IMG/VR virus record: IMGVR_UViG_3300025010_001191
Span: 1-21,682 of that record
Source: a virus
DNA length: 21,682 nt
Reading direction: 5' to 3' (one strand)
How positions within the stretch are numbered: position 1 is the first letter of the stretch; every line of letters begins with the position of its first letter. This document shows positions 18,464-21,682 of this stretch, one piece after another. The notes beneath the pieces are model-generated. The model had not been told where the DNA came from, ran no database searches, and saw only the letters and a list, made by a program, of their open reading frames with translations. Position numbers and translations under genes: made by a program.

Positions 18464-18477
18464 GGGAGGATTAATAA

Positions 18478-18708
18478 ATGAGTTTTGATGTTAATGTTTT
18501 CAATAAGAGTTACGTAAATGCTCAGGAAATTGCTAACATGGTGCAGGAAATGGCAGATGCAATTGAGGATTTAGAAAAAGAAAATGATAGACTAAAAACT
18601 GATATTGAAGAAGCAAATGACGCTTATCAGGAGTTGGAAGGTGAAGTAGAGAGACTAGAAGATGAACTAAAGAGTTTACAAATGTCGCTTGAAGATAAGG
18701 AGGATTAA
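18478..18708 (+). CDS. Coiled-coil protein, 76 aa
   Basis: ATG 18478 with GAGGGAGG upstream. Heptad pattern from about residue 25 to the end (IEDLEKENDRLKTDIEEAND, LEGEVERLEDELKSLQMSLE). A small phage leucine-zipper-like protein; partner unknown. It precedes the HD hydrolase in the same unit. Confidence 0.7.
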   Translation: MSFDVNVFNKSYVNAQEIANMVQEMADAIEDLEKENDRLKTDIEEANDAYQELEGEVERLEDELKSLQMSLEDKED

Positions 18709-18710
18709 CT

Positions 18711-19310
18711 TTGAAAGAAAAAATACAAAGAAACATAGAGAAATTTCACGCTAATGTAGGACATATTGACCGTCCCGGCATGGACAAGTTATCGGCATAC
18801 TTAGAATTAAACGGTTTCTTCTGCGCCCCATGTAGTGGTCAGCATCATTGCAATTGGGCAGGTGGATTATTAGAGCATAGTCTCAATGTTATGGATAAAG
18901 CGGTTGAACTCCGCACCGCCTTTAACGCTACTGAATTAAATCTACAAAGTGTTGTATTTGCATCGTTGTTCCATGATGTAGGTAAAATCGGCACTCATGG
19001 AAAACCGTACTATATCGACAACGTACTTAAAGACGGGAAAATAAGCGCAGCAAAACCGTATGAGCATAACAAGGAAATTGTCGAGTGTGACCATAGTATC
19101 GTGAGTCTGCATATTCTCAGTAAGTTTGTTCCTATGACCGAGGACGAGCGACAGGCGGTAGTATATCACAATATGCTGTACATTCCGAGTGGTAGGGACG
19201 TTAACGGTAAGGAGCATCCATTGACAATGATAGTCCATTTTGCCGACCTATGGTGTAGTCGTGTGACCGATAAGGGCATTGTGCCGGTGAGTAATGAGGT
19301 GATGTTTTAA
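18711..19310 (+). CDS. HD-domain phosphohydrolase
   Basis: A 199-aa protein from TTG 18711 (AAGGAGG at 18697-18703). HD superfamily pieces in order: GGLLEHSLNVMDKA (first His), FASLFHDVGKIGTHG (HD pair), CDHSIVSLHIL and MIVHFADLWCSRV (last Asp). This is the phage/plasmid class of HD hydrolases, which act on nucleotides or oligonucleotides. It lies directly before the ERF recombinase. Confidence 0.85.
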   Translation: MKEKIQRNIEKFHANVGHIDRPGMDKLSAYLELNGFFCAPCSGQHHCNWAGGLLEHSLNVMDKAVELRTAFNATELNLQSVVFASLFHDVGKIGTHGKPYYIDNVLKDGKISAAKPYEHNKEIVECDHSIVSLHILSKFVPMTEDERQAVVYHNMLYIPSGRDVNGKEHPLTMIVHFADLWCSRVTDKGIVPVSNEVMF

Positions 19311-19975
19311 TGCAAAAATCCGAATCGATAATCAATTTAGCAAAGGCATTAGCATTATTTCAATCTGAAGTAAAAAATCCTGCAAATACAGCGAATAACC
19401 CATTTTTCAAGAGTAAATATGCACCATTGCCGGATATTCTGAATGACGTTAGACCATTACTATCTAAGCATGGACTGTCTGTATTACAATCTCCAAGCGG
19501 TGACGGTGACAAGATAATCATAACAACTATGTTGATGCACTCGTCGGGAGAATGGATAGAAACCTGTCCTCTTATTTTAAGGGCAGACAAGGCAACAGCA
19601 CAGGGGGCAGGTAGCGCAATAACCTACGGACGGAGATATGCTTTATCCTCAATACTAGGTATTAGTTCAGAGGATGATGATGATGGAAATAGTGCAAGCG
19701 GCAACAAAAACGGTAGCAATGACAATAAAAATAAACAAAATAATGGTAGCAACACTCAACAGTCAAATAAACAATCAACTGGCAATGAAAACCCGAACGC
19801 AATATCAGAGGGTCAGATTAAAAAACTTCATGTCTTGCGCGGACAGAAAAATATTACTGAGGATGATTTTAAAAAACAACTAACAGTGATACTAAAGCGA
19901 GACATTGCGAGTCTTAAAGACTTAACCAAAAAAGAAGCATCAGACATAATTGAGCGCATAGAAAAAGCCAAATAA
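19310..19975 (+). CDS. erf: ERF family single-strand annealing protein
   Basis: A 221-aa protein. Residues about 1-125 match ERF: ALALFQSEVKNPANTANNPF, FKSKYAPLPDILNDVRPLLS, KHGLSVLQSPSGD, AQGAGSAITYGRRYALSSIL, GISSEDDDDGN. A Q/N/S-rich linker (about 128-160) leads to a helical C-terminal module. ERF proteins anneal complementary single strands during phage recombination and genome circularisation. ATG overlaps the HD stop. Confidence 0.9.
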   Translation: MQKSESIINLAKALALFQSEVKNPANTANNPFFKSKYAPLPDILNDVRPLLSKHGLSVLQSPSGDGDKIIITTMLMHSSGEWIETCPLILRADKATAQGAGSAITYGRRYALSSILGISSEDDDDGNSASGNKNGSNDNKNKQNNGSNTQQSNKQSTGNENPNAISEGQIKKLHVLRGQKNITEDDFKKQLTVILKRDIASLKDLTKKEASDIIERIEKAK

Positions 19976-20088
19976 TGTCTGACCAACAAGAACTCGTAAC
20001 ACCTGCTGACATTGCCGAAGTCGAAAGACTTATTATTGCGGTAGACAAGCATATCGAGAAGATGGAGAAATGGATCAAGGAAGGTTAG
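19975..20088 (+). CDS. Hypothetical protein, 37 aa
   Basis: ATG 19975 shares a base with the ERF stop. LVTPADIAEVERLIIAVDKH, IEKMEKWIKEG. A short helical protein without its own RBS, probably read by coupling from ERF. Confidence 0.5.
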   Translation: MSDQQELVTPADIAEVERLIIAVDKHIEKMEKWIKEG

Positions 20089-20100
20089 GAGGAAAATATT

Positions 20101-20292
20101 GTGATACAGGTCAAGGAATTTTTAAACTATCAAGAAGCACAGGAAGGCATGATTAATGATTGGTTAAAGGAAATGGATGGTAAGATTATCGTTAACAGTA
20201 TCCAATATAGTGTTTCTTGTTTTCAGGAAAGCGGTGCTTATGGTGCGCCAAAAGAGTTTTCCGGTGTACTAATAACCTACAGGACAATATAA
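20101..20292 (+). CDS. Cse60-like sporulation/phage protein
   Basis: A 63-aa protein, GTG start, with TTAGGAGG upstream. MIQVKEFLNYQEAQEGMIND, WLKEMDGKIIVNSIQYSVSC and EFSGVLITYRTI match the Cse60 (DUF2758) family, which is common in Bacillota phages. Function unknown. Confidence 0.8.
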   Translation: MIQVKEFLNYQEAQEGMINDWLKEMDGKIIVNSIQYSVSCFQESGAYGAPKEFSGVLITYRTI

Positions 20293-20312
20293 CTACTACA
20301 AGGAGGCAGCAC

Positions 20313-20510
20313 ATGGACAACCCATATGATCAAGGTTTTCGCGCAGGTTACTTGGGAGGTCCGAAACTGCCTCCTGCCGGTAAGCATGAAAGAGAAATTT
20401 ACTGCACCGGATACCGGGATGGGCGTATATCGGCAAGGAGAAATGCCGTGGTTGCCCGATGGGTACAGGGTGTGGTGAGAGGGAGGGAAATGAGTGGGGG
20501 TATCGTGTGA
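20313..20510 (+). CDS. Hypothetical protein, 65 aa
   Basis: ATG 20313 with AAGGAGG upstream. DNPYDQGFRAGYLGG, EIYCTGYRDGRISARR. Repeated FRAGY/YRDG pieces; no family recognised. Overlaps the next gene. Confidence 0.55.
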   Translation: MDNPYDQGFRAGYLGGPKLPPAGKHEREIYCTGYRDGRISARRNAVVARWVQGVVRGREMSGGIV

Positions 20511-20802
20511 TTGTAGTATGGATATGGATGATTGTGGATTAACGGAACTATATAATCCATCCTTCCCTAAAGCGCGAAAGAAACATATGTGTTGCGAGTG
20601 CAGGGAAGTTATTAAAGTGGGCGAGACATATGAAAGAGTTTCCGGCAAATGGGACGGTTGCTTTATGGAATTTAAAACTTGTCTTGCTTGTGTGAGAATA
20701 CGTAACCATTATTGCCCTAACGGATTTGTTTTTGAAAGTCTCAAAGAACAACTTATGCAATGCTTGGGTTTTGATTATACCGAAGTCGAGGAGGATGAAT
20801 AG
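20494..20802 (+). CDS. Cysteine-rich zinc protein, 102 aa
   Basis: GTG 20494 overlaps the previous gene, with GGGAGGG at 20481-20487. CDCSMDMDDCG, MCCECREVIKVGETYERV and TCLACVRIRNHYC give several metal-binding pairs. Similar to phage proteins that carry a treble-clef-type zinc site. Unknown role. Confidence 0.6.
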   Translation: MGVSCDCSMDMDDCGLTELYNPSFPKARKKHMCCECREVIKVGETYERVSGKWDGCFMEFKTCLACVRIRNHYCPNGFVFESLKEQLMQCLGFDYTEVEEDE

Positions 20803-21035
20803 TGCCATTTGTAACGGTTGAAGTCGAGGGAGGCAAACTAACCCTGCTCGGCGGTGACGAGGTAATGCGTGACGTTATCGAGAAGGAATGTCCTATTGAC
20901 CTGGCGTTTGACGATAAGTTGTTTAGGGAGGTTTACCGACACCCTGACGGAACGAGGTTAAATGTATACGGCAGTGTTCGCGGTAGAGGATTGAACGAGC
21001 ATATACTTTGGTCTGATGTGGAGGTAGTTAGTTAG
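20802..21035 (+). CDS. Hypothetical protein, 77 aa
   Basis: GTG 20802 overlaps the previous TAG, with GGAGG upstream. Beta-rich acidic protein (FVTVEVEGGKLTLLGGDEVM, RLNVYGSVRGRGLNEHILWS). No family recognised. Confidence 0.55.
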   Translation: MPFVTVEVEGGKLTLLGGDEVMRDVIEKECPIDLAFDDKLFREVYRHPDGTRLNVYGSVRGRGLNEHILWSDVEVVS

Positions 21036-21187
21036 TCACAGAATGACCGCAAACAGCATTTTAAGGACTGTACAGCGTGGTAAATATATTTTAGGTAGTC
21101 TAAGTAGTTGAGTAGTCAAAAAGGCACGTAGGCACATATTCGTCTACTGTATCCGGTAGATAGAAACTTTTAACGGGAGGTAGTTAG

Positions 21188-21682
21188 TTGAAAATTGGAC
21201 TTGTCGCAGTAGACTCTAAAATATCCAACCTTGCACTAATGAAATTATCCGCATACCACAAAAAGTTAGGTGACGAAGTAAAGATATTTGAACCGCTAAT
21301 CGATAAACCGGATTTGATTTATGCAAGCAAAGTCTTTGATTCTACTCCTGATTATGAATACTACCCTGCCGATGTTCCAATTATTAAAGGTGGGACGGGG
21401 TACGACATAAAAGAAAAATTATCGGACGAGATTGAAAGCATGTTTCCTGACTACAGCATATTTAACCACAATATTAGAAAACGTAGCGGTCAAATAATCG
21501 GTAACTATGCCTTGGGGTTCACCTCTCGCGGATGCAGCAGGCAATGTCCATTTTGCTTAGTACCGGAGAAAGAGGGCGACATAAAAGCGGTAGCAGATAT
21601 ATACGATTTTTGGAACGGTCAATCTCACCTGATGTTGTTGGATAATAACCTTACTGCATTGCCGGAACGCTTTGAATTGACG
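21188..21682 (+). CDS. Radical SAM protein, 3' partial
   Basis: 165 residues are visible, open to the right edge. TTG 21188 with GGGAGG upstream. The N-terminal part (KIGLVAVDSKISNLALMKLS, GDEVKIFEP, VPIIKGGTGYDI) resembles the B12-binding-like domain of phage radical SAM enzymes. The cluster motif is RGCSRQCPFC (C-x3-C-x2-C), followed by LLDNNLTALP. The substrate cannot be read from the sequence. Confidence 0.85.
   Translation, partial: MKIGLVAVDSKISNLALMKLSAYHKKLGDEVKIFEPLIDKPDLIYASKVFDSTPDYEYYPADVPIIKGGTGYDIKEKLSDEIESMFPDYSIFNHNIRKRSGQIIGNYALGFTSRGCSRQCPFCLVPEKEGDIKAVADIYDFWNGQSHLMLLDNNLTALPERFELT

Noticed and set aside
21036-21187. Short frame of 22 codons and a small hairpin before the radical SAM gene
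   Set aside because: No RBS for the frame and only a 5-bp stem (TCTAC/GTAGA); not enough to call a gene or a riboswitch.
1-21682. CRISPR array or insertion sequence
   Set aside because: No regularly spaced 25-40 bp repeats and no transposase motifs or terminal inverted repeats were seen. The TCGTAGTT copies are too short and irregular for CRISPR.

Overview
The window is a dense, phage-type segment of a low-GC Bacillota genome. About 60 mostly short genes are tightly packed, many overlap by 1-8 bases, Shine-Dalgarno sites are strong, and GTG and TTG starts are common. An S-layer homology domain on the lysis amidase and a copper amine oxidase-like domain at the left edge would fit a diderm clostridial relative (Negativicutes-like). 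That host guess is low confidence. No integrase, capsid, tail or terminase gene is present, so this is the lysis, regulation and early-gene part of a temperate phage, prophage or phage-plasmid.

Layout. 1-640: 3' part of a surface-type protein. 643-2796: a self-contained cassette between two terminators, with an HTH repressor on the minus strand facing a DUF6809-like protein, a membrane protein, a P22-type antirepressor and an unknown protein. 2811-4680: a tRNA-like three-way-junction RNA element, then lysis genes (XhlA-like, secreted helix-hairpin-helix, SLH amidase, holin-like). 4619-5845: a minus-strand accessory arm with a DNA ligase LigA-related protein behind a long attenuated leader, and a RyR-Tad2 fusion predicted to counter Thoeris-type signalling. 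5846-6938: almost no protein coding. It holds a small plus-strand RNA and a roughly 580-nt structured minus-strand RNA with its own promoter, terminator and embedded tRNA-like domain (ROOL/GOLLD-like).

6939-14900: a long plus-strand operon with an FtsK/SpoIIIE ATPase, a replication-relaxation protein, an RHH regulator, an HNH nuclease, YopX, a Lar antirestriction protein, several zinc ribbons and many unknowns. 14933-16020: a minus-strand HTH, coiled-coil, tryptophan-tail protein whose 5' coding region carries five copies of an 8-bp sequence. Its leader overlaps a predicted antisense RNA. This looks like a replication or segregation control locus. 16021-17216: the lysogeny switch, two divergent XRE-family repressors with overlapping regulatory DNA. 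17263-21682: rightward early genes, including an HD hydrolase, an ERF single-strand annealing protein, a Cse60-like protein and a truncated radical SAM protein.

Together the genes suggest a temperate element that may persist as a plasmid: FtsK plus replication-relaxation, an iteron-like array, a countertranscript and a membrane-tail DNA-binding protein. Its promoters share operators over more than 10 kb, and it carries host-defence countermeasures and several structured RNAs.
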